Assembly (NCBI RefSeq): GCF_001938985.1
Contig: NZ_MKIN01000021.1
Location: 620,001 to 684,000 of the forward strand
DNA: 64,000 nt
Direction: 5' to 3'
Origin: Gillisella taibaishanensis
Lineage (GTDB): Bacteria; Pseudomonadota; Alphaproteobacteria; Rhizobiales; Rhizobiaceae
Shown: piece by piece, positions 17,892 through 26,088 of the stretch
How the letters are laid out: each line of letters starts with the position of its first letter
How positions within the stretch are numbered: position 1 is the first letter of the stretch
Notes under the pieces: generated by a model
The model's input: only the letters and a program-made list of their open reading frames with translations
What the model was told of the DNA's origin: nothing
Databases searched by the model: none
Made by a program: the position numbers and the translations under genes

Positions 17892-18674
17892 TCAGGCCTG
17901 TTTGAACCGCCGCTCCAGCCGGCGGGTCAGGCGGCCGATCGGGTAGCACAGTGCAAAAAAGGCAGCCATCACCACGACATAGGCAATGACGGTGAAATCA
18001 AGCCGACGCACGGCAGTGCTGGCATCGGTGGCGGCATGCAGCAATTCATGAACGCCGACTAGAGAGGCAAGCGAGGTGCCCATGGTGATCGAAGCCAGCA
18101 CATTCATCCAGGGCGGCAGCGACCGGCGCAGGCATTGCGGCAGAATGATCCAGCGCAGTGCCTGGAAGCGGGAAAAGCCCAGCCCCTGCGCCGCCTCCCA
18201 TTGCGCCGTCGGAATGGAGAGAATGGCGCCACGGGTAATTTCGGCGATATAGGCACTGGCGGGAATGGCAAGCCCGACCGTCGCCTTCACCCAATCCGGA
18301 AATTCAAGATAATTGCCGAACACCACGATCTCGAACGGGAAGATATAAGTCGTGGCAAAGATCAGCACGAGATGCGGTGCGTTGCGAAACACCTGCACGT
18401 AAAGGCCTGCCGGATAGCGCAGCAGCCGGTAGGGCGCCATCTTGAGAATGCCGAGTACGACACCCAGCAGGCTCCCCAGAACCATAGCGGTCAGCGCTAT
18501 CAGGATGTTCATCGCAAAACCCGAGGCGAGATAGGGCAGCCATTGCAAAAGCTCGCGACCGAGCGAAAGATCGGCCAAAGCCCAGGCAAGGATCGCCAAC
18601 GGCAGCAAGACAAAAGCGGCAAAGCGCAGGCTTGCACCGGCCAAGTTTCTATTTTGAGAAGCGACCACCGTCAT
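17892..18674 (-). CDS. Polar amino acid ABC transporter permease (second subunit)
   Basis: A 260-residue HisMQ-type inner-membrane permease. Its membrane segments begin near residue 17, and the EAA-like loop reads EAAQGLGFSRFQALRWIILPQ at about 160-180, the contact site for the ATPase. The start overlaps the preceding permease stop by 4 bases (ATGA), so the two are translationally coupled and should form a heterodimer. Confidence 0.92.
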   Translation of the reverse strand: MTVVASQNRNLAGASLRFAAFVLLPLAILAWALADLSLGRELLQWLPYLASGFAMNILIALTAMVLGSLLGVVLGILKMAPYRLLRYPAGLYVQVFRNAPHLVLIFATTYIFPFEIVVFGNYLEFPDWVKATVGLAIPASAYIAEITRGAILSIPTAQWEAAQGLGFSRFQALRWIILPQCLRRSLPPWMNVLASITMGTSLASLVGVHELLHAATDASTAVRRLDFTVIAYVVVMAAFFALCYPIGRLTRRLERRFKQA

Positions 18675-19417
18675 ATCCCATATCCCGGAATGGCGAGCCG
18701 GCGCTCAACCCACAGGCCGATGCGGGCAACGGCCATGTTTATCAGGCTAAAGAAGGCCAGGATGACGATCATCAGTTCCACGACATTGTCGCGTTGGGTC
18801 CAGACCATGATCGAGGCATAGGTAATTTCGCTGACCGCAATCGCATTGCCCACCGTCGTCAGCTTAACCAGGTTGATCAGGTTGTTGACCAGCGCCGGCA
18901 GCGAGGCACGCAACGCCAGCGGCACCTCGACATAAGCCAGGATCTGGAACCGGCTGAAACCCATGCCGCGCGCGGCCTCGACGGTCGCTGACGGCACGGA
19001 CTCGATGCCGGCGCGGATCGCTTCCGCGTGCAGGGCAGCGACATGCAGACCGACCACCGCCACCACCCAAAAGAAGGGAGAAAGCGGATTGTTCTGCGCA
19101 CCACCGACCAGATTGGAAACCACCGTGTTCAACACCAGGAAGCTGAACATCAGTTGCACCAGCGTCGGGGTATTGCGGGTTACCTCGACAAAGGCCCGCA
19201 CCGGCACTGAGAGCCAGGCCTTGCCCGAGGTTAGGCACGCCGCAAACAGCAGACCGAAGACGAGGCTGACGGGAATCAGCAACGCGACGAGATAAAGCGT
19301 GGTGATGAAGCCATCACGCCAGATCTGCGCCTCGTAGCCGCCCGATAGAAACTGGTAATTGAGGCCGATCCTGTCCGTCAAACGAACGAACAGGTCGATC
19401 AGGTTGGTATCCTGCAT
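18671..19417 (-). CDS. Polar amino acid ABC transporter permease (first subunit)
   Basis: A 248-residue HisMQ-type permease with VEVTRNTPTLVQLMF, a stretch typical of the family, and an EAA-like loop EAARGMGFSRFQILAYVEVPL at about 147-167. It follows the binding-protein gene by 22 bases and overlaps the next permease by 4. With that permease it should form the channel. Confidence 0.92.
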   Translation of the reverse strand: MQDTNLIDLFVRLTDRIGLNYQFLSGGYEAQIWRDGFITTLYLVALLIPVSLVFGLLFAACLTSGKAWLSVPVRAFVEVTRNTPTLVQLMFSFLVLNTVVSNLVGGAQNNPLSPFFWVVAVVGLHVAALHAEAIRAGIESVPSATVEAARGMGFSRFQILAYVEVPLALRASLPALVNNLINLVKLTTVGNAIAVSEITYASIMVWTQRDNVVELMIVILAFFSLINMAVARIGLWVERRLAIPGYGI

Positions 19418-19439
19418 GTCTTTCTACCGCACTGTGCGC

Positions 19440-20276
19440 CTATTTGGCTGATGACAGCGACTTTTGCTCCTGCTGAAGGAAATCGGTGTTGAGCAGCCGG
19501 TTGGCCGTCGCGAATTCCAGGATCTTCCCGGAAGCGTGAAGTTTCTTCATGCTGTTGTCGAGCGCGGCCTGCGTATCCTTCTCGCCCTTGCGCAACCAGA
19601 TGACGGAATCCGATGGCACCAGTTCGGTCGGGAAAGGAATGGCATAGTCCTTCCACTCGTCCGGCCGATCCTGCAACAGCAGGCCAACGGTCGCGCCGAC
19701 ATGAACGGCGGCCACGCAATTGCCGCCCTGCAGCGCCAGCAGCGATTCCGGCTGGCTCGGCAGCCCCTTTACGACAGCGCCATACTGTTCGATCAGCGGC
19801 TGAGTGTAATTGGAGCCCTGGGAAACGCAGACCGGCTTGCCCTTCAGGTCCGTCCAATCCTTCAGTCCGCTATCCTTGCGCACCACGGCGGCACCGCCGC
19901 TGCGGTCATAGGGCGTCGGCACATAATCCAGCACCTTCGCCCGGTCATCAGTATATTGCATATTGGCGATCAGGATATCGACCTTGCCCTGTTGCAGAAA
20001 CTGAACCCGGTTCGGCGGGGTCACCGTCACGGTTTCCAGCTTGACGCCGAGATCCTCGGCGAGGGCCTTGGCCAGATCGACATTGAAGCCCTTCTGCTCC
20101 TGGCTCTTCGGATCGATATAGCCAAACGGAGCGCCAGACAGGATCACGCCAACCGTCAACTTGCCACGTCCCTTGATCCGGTCGAGGGTTGCATCCGCGA
20201 AGGCCTGACCGGCGGCAAGGACGGAAAGAGACATCGCGAGCCCGAAGACCGTACGGGCAGTTCTGGTGGACAGCAT
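19440..20276 (-). CDS. Polar amino acid ABC transporter substrate-binding protein
   Basis: A 278-residue family 3 binding protein. The start at 20276 (MLSTRTART) follows AAGGAGCTTGCC. The signal peptide has core VFGLAMSLSVLAAGQAFA and a cleavage site near AFADA. The mature protein opens with RGKLTVGVILSGAPFGYIDP and GFNVDLAKALAEDLG, typical of the family. It heads the operon of two permeases, ATPase, MmgE/PrpD and LLM monooxygenase. The ligand is unknown, but the downstream enzymes point to a compound needing monooxygenation. Confidence 0.9.
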   Translation of the reverse strand: MLSTRTARTVFGLAMSLSVLAAGQAFADATLDRIKGRGKLTVGVILSGAPFGYIDPKSQEQKGFNVDLAKALAEDLGVKLETVTVTPPNRVQFLQQGKVDILIANMQYTDDRAKVLDYVPTPYDRSGGAAVVRKDSGLKDWTDLKGKPVCVSQGSNYTQPLIEQYGAVVKGLPSQPESLLALQGGNCVAAVHVGATVGLLLQDRPDEWKDYAIPFPTELVPSDSVIWLRKGEKDTQAALDNSMKKLHASGKILEFATANRLLNTDFLQQEQKSLSSAK

Positions 20277-20728
20277 GGCAAGCTCCTTGTTCTTAACGGT
20301 CGCAGGGCCGCGTCCGGGTCCACTTAAGGAACCAGTCGCAGCCATCGGTAGACGTGAGGCAGGCGCGCAAATTTCGACGATACGCGCCATAGATGATATA
20401 AATAGCCTATTCAATGATGATGACAATCTCGAGCGACAGCGTTTCGCCCTAACCTCTTTAGTAGGATTGTCGTTCCGCAAAACATCAAGCTGATGGTTTT
20501 TTCCTTCAGTATCCTAAAATACGCCGCGCTTGTTTACGTGCACGCCGATGGCGACTGCCCGGTGCCAAGACGTGCAAAGTGGTAAATTCATCAGACCCAT
20601 TTTCGCACGACCATTGAACAGAGTTGAATGGCGGCTAAATTCATCATACATATATGTGCAAGCAGGTGCGGGACATGATTTGCGCAGCCCGCGGAACGCA
20701 AACAGGATGGACCCGCTTGACCGGTCGA
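20277..20728. promoter_or_regulatory. Divergent intergenic region with possible operators
   Basis: This gap of about 450 bases between the minus-strand transporter operon and the GntR gene holds no convincing gene. It contains an AATAG-C-CTATT dyad at 20401-20411 near the transporter side and two direct repeats of TAAATTCATCA (20583-20593, 20636-20646) near the GntR side. The promoters of both genes should lie here. Confidence 0.5.
20583..20646. repeat. Direct repeat TAAATTCATCA x2 upstream of the GntR gene
   Basis: TAAATTCATCA occurs at 20583-20593 and 20636-20646, 53 bases apart or about five helical turns. Position and spacing suggest a regulatory site, possibly for the adjacent GntR protein. 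No symmetrical partner arm is obvious. Confidence 0.4.
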
Positions 20729-21457
20729 ATGACATCGCGCGCCAAGGGCGCAGGCTCTCTGGTGGCACAAGTCAGCGAGCGGCTGCGCAAGGATATTCTC
20801 GATGGCGTCTATGCGCCCGGAGCGCGGCTTCCAAGCGAGCTGGAACTGACCGAAGCACACGGCGTCAGCCGTACCGTGATACGCGAAGCGGTCACCGGTT
20901 TGCGCTATGACGGCTTGGTGGAAGTGCGCCAAGGCGCCGGTATTTTCGTCCTTGATCATCAATCGCGTGCCACGCCGCCGAAGCTGGATCGGGCGCGGTT
21001 GTCATCCGATCTAGAAGTGCTGGAAATCCGCACACCGCTGGAGATCGAGGCAGCAGGTCTTGCTGCACTACGGCGCTCGCCTGCCCAGGAAGAAGCAATC
21101 TTCGACTGTCACGCCAAGGTGCTGGAATGTATCGAGGCAGACCAGTCGATCCGGCTCGCGGACTTCGCCTTGCACAAGGCTATCGCGGCTGCCACCAACA
21201 ATCCGCTTTTTACCCAATTCCTCGACATGCATGGCGCGGCGGCCATTCCACAGTCGAAGACCGTTGCCGACAACCGCACTGCAGAGCAGACGGCTTATCG
21301 CCGCCTGATCCACAGGGAGCATCAGGCGGTTGTCGTGGCGATTTCCGATGGCGATGAAAAGGCGGCACGATCAGCCATGCAGGAGCACCTGCGCGGCAGC
21401 CAGTTGCGCTACCGCGACCTGCTGCGCGATCTGCGCGGTCTTGGTAGCGACGCCTGA
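20729..21457 (+). CDS. GntR-family regulator, FadR/FCD subfamily
   Basis: A regulator of about 242 residues. The winged helix-turn-helix spans LVAQVSERLRKDILDGVYAPGARLPSE to GLVEVRQGAGIFV, followed by an all-helical FCD effector domain with metal-type histidines (DFALHKAIAAAT, HREHQAVV). The start is uncertain. ATG 20729 gives the usual family N-terminus, while ATGs at 20654 and 20675 are also in frame and none has a clear ribosome site. It is divergent from the amino acid importer operon and convergent with the discoidin-like gene, so its target could be either the importer or the uronate locus. Confidence 0.85.
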   Translation: MTSRAKGAGSLVAQVSERLRKDILDGVYAPGARLPSELELTEAHGVSRTVIREAVTGLRYDGLVEVRQGAGIFVLDHQSRATPPKLDRARLSSDLEVLEIRTPLEIEAAGLAALRRSPAQEEAIFDCHAKVLECIEADQSIRLADFALHKAIAAATNNPLFTQFLDMHGAAAIPQSKTVADNRTAEQTAYRRLIHREHQAVVVAISDGDEKAARSAMQEHLRGSQLRYRDLLRDLRGLGSDA

Positions 21458-21467
21458 ACGGGCCACT

Positions 21468-22268
21468 TCAAGCCTCGATACCCCAGACTTCGATTTGCGT
21501 CAGCGCCGGATAGGGTGATGGATCATCCGCCTTGATCAGCCGATGCAGCTTGACCCATTCGGTGATGATTGCTGGAAAGCGGAAGGATTGGCCCCGGTCG
21601 GTCTTGTCGAGCACCAGTTCCTGCGTTTCGCCATTGGAAAAGCTGAGACTTGCAGCCTGCCACCAGGCGTCGTGGGGAAAATCAGCCCGCAGATAAAGCA
21701 CGACTTCATCGACTGTGACCAGCCGGCCGAAGTCCACGGTCAGTGCTGCATCCGGGTCACGATTGATACCCCAGCTGGTAAAGGGCCAGTGACCATGGCC
21801 GGCATTTGCCTTCTCGCCGTCGATTGCGGTGCGGGCGGCAAATGCCGCCTCGCCGCGGGTCTCGGCGCTGGCGAAGGCATGAGGAAAAGCGGCACCGGCA
21901 CCAAGCCCGTCATGGGTCGAACCATCCCAGGGATTGAGGGCCAGATTACGCCGTGCAGCAACCTCCTCCGGCCGCGCCTGGGCAACGAAAAGCCGATGCA
22001 GATCCCCCTGAAAGGCATGGGGCGGATAGGCTTTGCGCCTGCTGTCAAAGGGTATCGAAAAGCTGAACTGACCCTGCGGCAGATAGACGAGCGCCGGCGT
22101 CATCGCTGCATCAAGCGCCAGGCGCACATGGCCAGCGGCAGAGAGTTCCACCTGCAGCCGATCGCCTTCGCGATAGGCGTCGCGATAAACCAACCAGGCT
22201 TCTTCCTCGCCATGGACTTGCGCCAGACAGCGCCCGTCCGCATGGGTTACGCCAAGCGTTACCTGCAT
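21468..22268 (-). CDS. F5/8 type C (discoidin)-like protein of the uronate locus
   Basis: A 266-residue protein. The C-terminal 150 residues resemble a galactose-binding/discoidin domain: AIDGEKANAGHGHWPFTSWG, DAALTVDFG, VDEVVLYLRAD, WVKLHRLIK and a final ALTQIEVWG. The N-terminal 110 residues form an unrecognised beta-rich part. No signal peptide is visible. The start at 22268 follows GGAGAGAGG and lies 11 bases after the stop of the heparinase-like gene, so the two form a pair. It may bind the substrate oligosaccharide for the lyase, or be an accessory enzyme. No catalytic motif is recognised. Confidence 0.75.
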   Translation of the reverse strand: MQVTLGVTHADGRCLAQVHGEEEAWLVYRDAYREGDRLQVELSAAGHVRLALDAAMTPALVYLPQGQFSFSIPFDSRRKAYPPHAFQGDLHRLFVAQARPEEVAARRNLALNPWDGSTHDGLGAGAAFPHAFASAETRGEAAFAARTAIDGEKANAGHGHWPFTSWGINRDPDAALTVDFGRLVTVDEVVLYLRADFPHDAWWQAASLSFSNGETQELVLDKTDRGQSFRFPAIITEWVKLHRLIKADDPSPYPALTQIEVWGIEA

Positions 22269-22279
22269 ATCCTCTCTCC

Positions 22280-24073
22280 TCACATGATCTTCAGGACCAG
22301 CCGCCCTACCTCAAGCGGTAACAGGATGCGGAAAATCCGCTCCGGCCAGGCCTGACGCAGCCTTGCATCCTCGATGGTGATCGGCTCGACCACCGGCGCA
22401 CCCGCGCCGGAGATCTCGATGGAGCCAAGTCCGTCAAATATCAGCTTCCCCGCCTCTGCCATGGGTTCGACCACAGTCATGAGCGAGAGCACAGCTTTTG
22501 CGTCACCGTCATGCACGTCGACGAGCTCGACATGGCTGCCGCGCACGAGCCTGATGGTGCGGTGATAGGATCGCAGCTTTGCCGCCGCCGGATAGGCACC
22601 AGCCAATTCGAAGGATATTTCGGCCTCGCCTTCGTCAAACCGGGTTCCAATGGCGCGGGCGCGGAATGCCTCGCCATCCTGCTGCTGCACGCCGTCAAAC
22701 GTCGGGAGATTGTGATAGGCCGACTGCATCGTCCAGATCTCGTAGCGACGCGGCGAAAATGTCTTGGCAGTATAGGTCTCGACGCCGACATCGATCAGAA
22801 ACGGCTTCCCATCCTTGTAAAGCGTCAGGCTGCCGACATCGTTGTGATTGTGACCTTCGCCATTATGGCCGCACTTGACCGCGAGATCGAAATGACAGTC
22901 CCGCGCCACAAACAGACCGATACCGGGATAGAATATATCGCGTTTTGTTTGGTGAACTTTCGCCTCGTCCGCCAAATCAGGCAGGGTGGTCGCGGCAAGC
23001 AGCCGATACCAGAGGTTCCACTCCTTCGACAAAAGCGGATCGGCTGCGCGGCGGATATCGGCTGCCGCAAAGTCCATCAGATCTTCAGAGCCGACGGCCC
23101 GGCCGAACAAATATTCCCTGATGCTGCAGGGATCGAGCACGGCAGATGAATCGGCGAAATTGAAATAGATCCCATCAGACACATGCATATGGCTGATATA
23201 CTCAGCCATGTTGCGGATCTTCGGCTCACTCCACAGTGCCTCGCAAAGCCCCGGCGCCACCTGATCGAGAACCGTCATGGCGCCAAACAGGCAGAGCGCC
23301 GCGTGACGATAATAGAGCACGCCCTCCTCGCAGGCCCCGTCCTCGGCATAGTCCTTCAGAAACGCATCGAGACTGGAGAGCGCCTTGACCAGCACGGCAC
23401 GGCGGGTTTCCTGCGAAGTCGGCAGGGTGAAGGTTGCAATCAGCACATTCTGGGTGATCCAGGCGGTCCAATTGTTCATCCGCTCGTCACCGGCGCCCAT
23501 CCACCAGAAATGCCTGTTCAAATAGGGATTGATCAGCCGATGCTCGATCTCCCGCTCGATCCGGCCCGGCAGACGCGGGTCGACTGCCGCGAATTTGGCG
23601 CGCATCAGCCAGAGCAGCACCGCGAGATTGGCCGAGGTCTCAGCCGAAAACAGATCCACCACGGGATCATCAGGATCAGGCAGCGGCAGCCGGGCGCCGC
23701 CACGGCCATAGGCATTATGGGCGGGCAATTGCCAGCCGCTTTCCTCACAGATCAGCAAGGCCCCATCAATGATCGCATTGACAAAACCGCCCTTGTCTTC
23801 GAGGCATTCCGCCAACACCAGATCGTTGAGCATCAGGCGACGCCGAAAATAGAGCGCTTCGAATTCGGATCGGTTACCGCTCAGCGTATACTGCCGGTAA
23901 TCCGAGGCAAGAATCTGCGGCCAACTGGCCTGCAATGCGCCGCGCCCTGCCTCGACAAGACCAAGGCATCGCGCCTCCCCCAGCCGCCGGAGCTTGGGAG
24001 CCAGCCCGTCGCTCTTCACGGGGTGAAAATCGCCCAGATATTCAGGCAGACTGCCAATGATTTCGCTGAACAC
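22280..24073 (-). CDS. Heparinase II/III-family polysaccharide lyase
   Basis: A 597-residue protein with an N-terminal alpha/alpha-toroid and a C-terminal beta-sandwich, as in heparinase II/III-like lyases. The active-site motif GHNHNDVG is at 407-414 (H408, H410), preceded by VKCGHNGEG. Lyases of this fold cleave uronic-acid polymers by beta-elimination and leave 4,5-unsaturated uronates. No signal peptide is visible at MFSEIIGSLPEYLG, so it is probably cytoplasmic and acts on imported oligomers. It is divergent from the ABC/GH88 operon across a large dyad, and is followed by the discoidin-like gene. Which polymer it cuts is not readable. Confidence 0.88.
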   Translation of the reverse strand: MFSEIIGSLPEYLGDFHPVKSDGLAPKLRRLGEARCLGLVEAGRGALQASWPQILASDYRQYTLSGNRSEFEALYFRRRLMLNDLVLAECLEDKGGFVNAIIDGALLICEESGWQLPAHNAYGRGGARLPLPDPDDPVVDLFSAETSANLAVLLWLMRAKFAAVDPRLPGRIEREIEHRLINPYLNRHFWWMGAGDERMNNWTAWITQNVLIATFTLPTSQETRRAVLVKALSSLDAFLKDYAEDGACEEGVLYYRHAALCLFGAMTVLDQVAPGLCEALWSEPKIRNMAEYISHMHVSDGIYFNFADSSAVLDPCSIREYLFGRAVGSEDLMDFAAADIRRAADPLLSKEWNLWYRLLAATTLPDLADEAKVHQTKRDIFYPGIGLFVARDCHFDLAVKCGHNGEGHNHNDVGSLTLYKDGKPFLIDVGVETYTAKTFSPRRYEIWTMQSAYHNLPTFDGVQQQDGEAFRARAIGTRFDEGEAEISFELAGAYPAAAKLRSYHRTIRLVRGSHVELVDVHDGDAKAVLSLMTVVEPMAEAGKLIFDGLGSIEISGAGAPVVEPITIEDARLRQAWPERIFRILLPLEVGRLVLKIM

Positions 24074-24118
24074 GCCTCGCTCCCGTGCCGGGCCACAGCA
24101 TGCCGGCCCAGAGTCGCT

Positions 24119-24156
24119 ATCATACCTATTTCTGATTTTCCAGAAATTTGTATGAT
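24119..24156. promoter_or_regulatory. 38-base compound dyad between divergent uronate operons
   Basis: Outer arms ATCATAC (24119-24125) and GTATGAT (24150-24156) and inner arms TTTCTG (24129-24134) and CAGAAA (24141-24146) are all symmetric about one centre, with 3-base spacers and a 6-base middle. A second near-dyad, TATGATG-A-CATCGTA, overlaps its right end (24151-24165). It sits 46-83 bases upstream of the lyase start and is a good operator candidate for both operons. Confidence 0.7.
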
Positions 24157-24293
24157 GACATCGTAATTTGTTTGACCAATATCGGATATATGCTATTCAA
24201 CGACAGGGAGGCGGATGCTGGAGGAGCAGCTCTGCCAGCTGACGTCCCACGAAAAGACGTCAGGTGCGGCGGACACATGCGGGAGGATCGCGG

Positions 24294-25244
24294 ATGGACA
24301 TCGTCAGACCGGCATTACCTGACAGTCGCGGCTCTGCGCTGACAAGGCGCAAGGTCCGGGTGCTGTCGAAGCGCCGGCGGCGGATCGAAAATGCGCTGGT
24401 CGCCTACTCGTTCATTGCTCCGAACTTTCTTGGCTTTGCAGTCTTCACGCTCGGCCCGATCCTGTTTGCCTTCGCCTTGGCCTTCATGCATTGGGACGGC
24501 TCCAATCCGATCACCTTTGCCGGGCTGGACAATTTTTGGCGCCTGTTTCAGGACAAGGCCTTTATCGCCGCCTTCTGGAACACCGTCATCTATACGGTGG
24601 TCTCCGTGCCGATCACGCTTGCCTGCGCGCTCGGGCTTGCGATCCTGCTTAACCAGAAAATCTGGGGCCGCGATTTCTTCCGCACCGCGATGTTCTTTCC
24701 CTATGTCGCCTCGCTGGTGGCGGTCGCCGTCGTCTGGAACATGCTGTTCAACCCCGAAATGGGGCCCGTCAACATGCTGCTCTACACGCTGGGCCTCGAC
24801 CCCGCCGACATGCCGGGCTGGGCTGCCGACCGGCATTGGGCGATGGTCACGGTCATCCTGTTCGGCGTCTGGAAGAGCATGGGCTATTACATGGTCATCT
24901 ATCTTGCCGGGTTGCAGGGCATCAACGGCGAGCTTTACGAAGCGGCCGGCCTCGACGGCGCCAATGCCTGGCAGAAATTCCGGCATGTCACCGTGCCGCA
25001 GCTGGCGCCGACCACGTTTTTCGTGACCGTCATGCTGACCATCCAGTCCTTCAAGGTCTTCGACCAGGTCTATATGATCACGCAAGGCGGGCCCGGAACC
25101 TCGACGCTGGTGCTGGTCTATCACATCTACAACGAGGCTTTCATCTCCTGGGATCTCGGCTATTCCAGCATGATAGCGCTGGTGCTGTTCTTCCTGGTGC
25201 TGGCTGTGACCGTCGTTCAATTCCGCCGCCAGAGGGAGGATTAA
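24294..25244 (+). CDS. Sugar ABC transporter permease (MalF/UgpA type)
   Basis: A 316-residue inner-membrane permease with six or so membrane segments. The EAA loop is EAAGLDGANAWQKFRHVTVPQL at about 223-244. The start at 24294 follows GGGAGGATCGCGG. It is the first gene of a plus-strand operon of importer and degradative genes and pairs with the MalG-type permease 3 bases downstream. Confidence 0.93.
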   Translation: MDIVRPALPDSRGSALTRRKVRVLSKRRRRIENALVAYSFIAPNFLGFAVFTLGPILFAFALAFMHWDGSNPITFAGLDNFWRLFQDKAFIAAFWNTVIYTVVSVPITLACALGLAILLNQKIWGRDFFRTAMFFPYVASLVAVAVVWNMLFNPEMGPVNMLLYTLGLDPADMPGWAADRHWAMVTVILFGVWKSMGYYMVIYLAGLQGINGELYEAAGLDGANAWQKFRHVTVPQLAPTTFFVTVMLTIQSFKVFDQVYMITQGGPGTSTLVLVYHIYNEAFISWDLGYSSMIALVLFFLVLAVTVVQFRRQRED

Positions 25245-25247
25245 GCG

Positions 25248-26084
25248 ATGCGCATCGCCGGCCGCAAAATTCCGCTCTCGACTATTGCCGTCTATGTCAC
25301 GGTGATTGCCGTCACCGTCATCATGCTTTTGCCCTTCGCCTGGATGCTGTCGGCCTCGCTGAAGCTCGATCGCGACGTCTTCGTCTTTCCAATCGAGTGG
25401 ATACCGGCCCATCCACGCTGGCAGAACTATGTGGATATCTGGACCAAGATCCCGCTGGCGCTGTTCATCTACAACACCTCGAAGCTGACGATCATCGTCA
25501 CCATCATGCAATTGCTGACATCGAGCTTTGCGGCCTATGCCTTCGCCAAGCTGCATTTCCCGTTCAAGAACGCGCTGTTCCTCGGCTATATCGCCACCAT
25601 CGCCATGCCCTGGCAGGTTTATATGGTGCCGCAATTCCTGCTGATGCGGGAGTTTGGGCTGAACAACACCCATCTGGCCCTGATCTGCCTCCAGGCCTTC
25701 ACTGCCTTCGGCGTCTTCCTGATGCGGCAGTTCTACATGTCGATCCCGACTGAACTCTGCGAAGCGGCCCGCATCGACGGCATGAACGAGTACCAGATCT
25801 GGGCCAAAATCATGCTGCCGCTGTCGAAGCCTGCCCTGTCGACGCTGACCATCTTCACCTTCGTCACCACCTGGAACGACTTCCTGGGGCCGATGATCTA
25901 TCTGACCAAGACCGAATTGAAGACCATCCAGATCGGGCTTCGCATGTTTATCTCGCAATATTCCGCCGAATACGGACTGATCATGGCGGCCTCCGTCGTG
26001 GCGCTCATTCCTGTTCTCATCGTGTTTCTCTCCTTGCAGCGCTTCTTTGTCGAAGGCGTCGCATCCTCAGGTCTGAAGGGATAA
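25248..26084 (+). CDS. Sugar ABC transporter permease (MalG/UgpE type)
   Basis: A 278-residue permease with the EAA loop EAARIDGMNEYQIWAKIMLPLS at about 171-192 and the family ending VEGVASSGLKG. It is separated from the MalF-type gene by 3 bases and from the GH88 gene by 4. With that partner it should form the channel for uronate oligosaccharides. Confidence 0.93.
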   Translation: MRIAGRKIPLSTIAVYVTVIAVTVIMLLPFAWMLSASLKLDRDVFVFPIEWIPAHPRWQNYVDIWTKIPLALFIYNTSKLTIIVTIMQLLTSSFAAYAFAKLHFPFKNALFLGYIATIAMPWQVYMVPQFLLMREFGLNNTHLALICLQAFTAFGVFLMRQFYMSIPTELCEAARIDGMNEYQIWAKIMLPLSKPALSTLTIFTFVTTWNDFLGPMIYLTKTELKTIQIGLRMFISQYSAEYGLIMAASVVALIPVLIVFLSLQRFFVEGVASSGLKG

Positions 26085-26088
26085 CCGG

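Noticed and set aside
24315..25958. A 547-codon minus-strand open frame
   Set aside because: Antisense to two permease genes; rich in His, Gln, Asp and Arg, as expected for the reverse of membrane protein codons.
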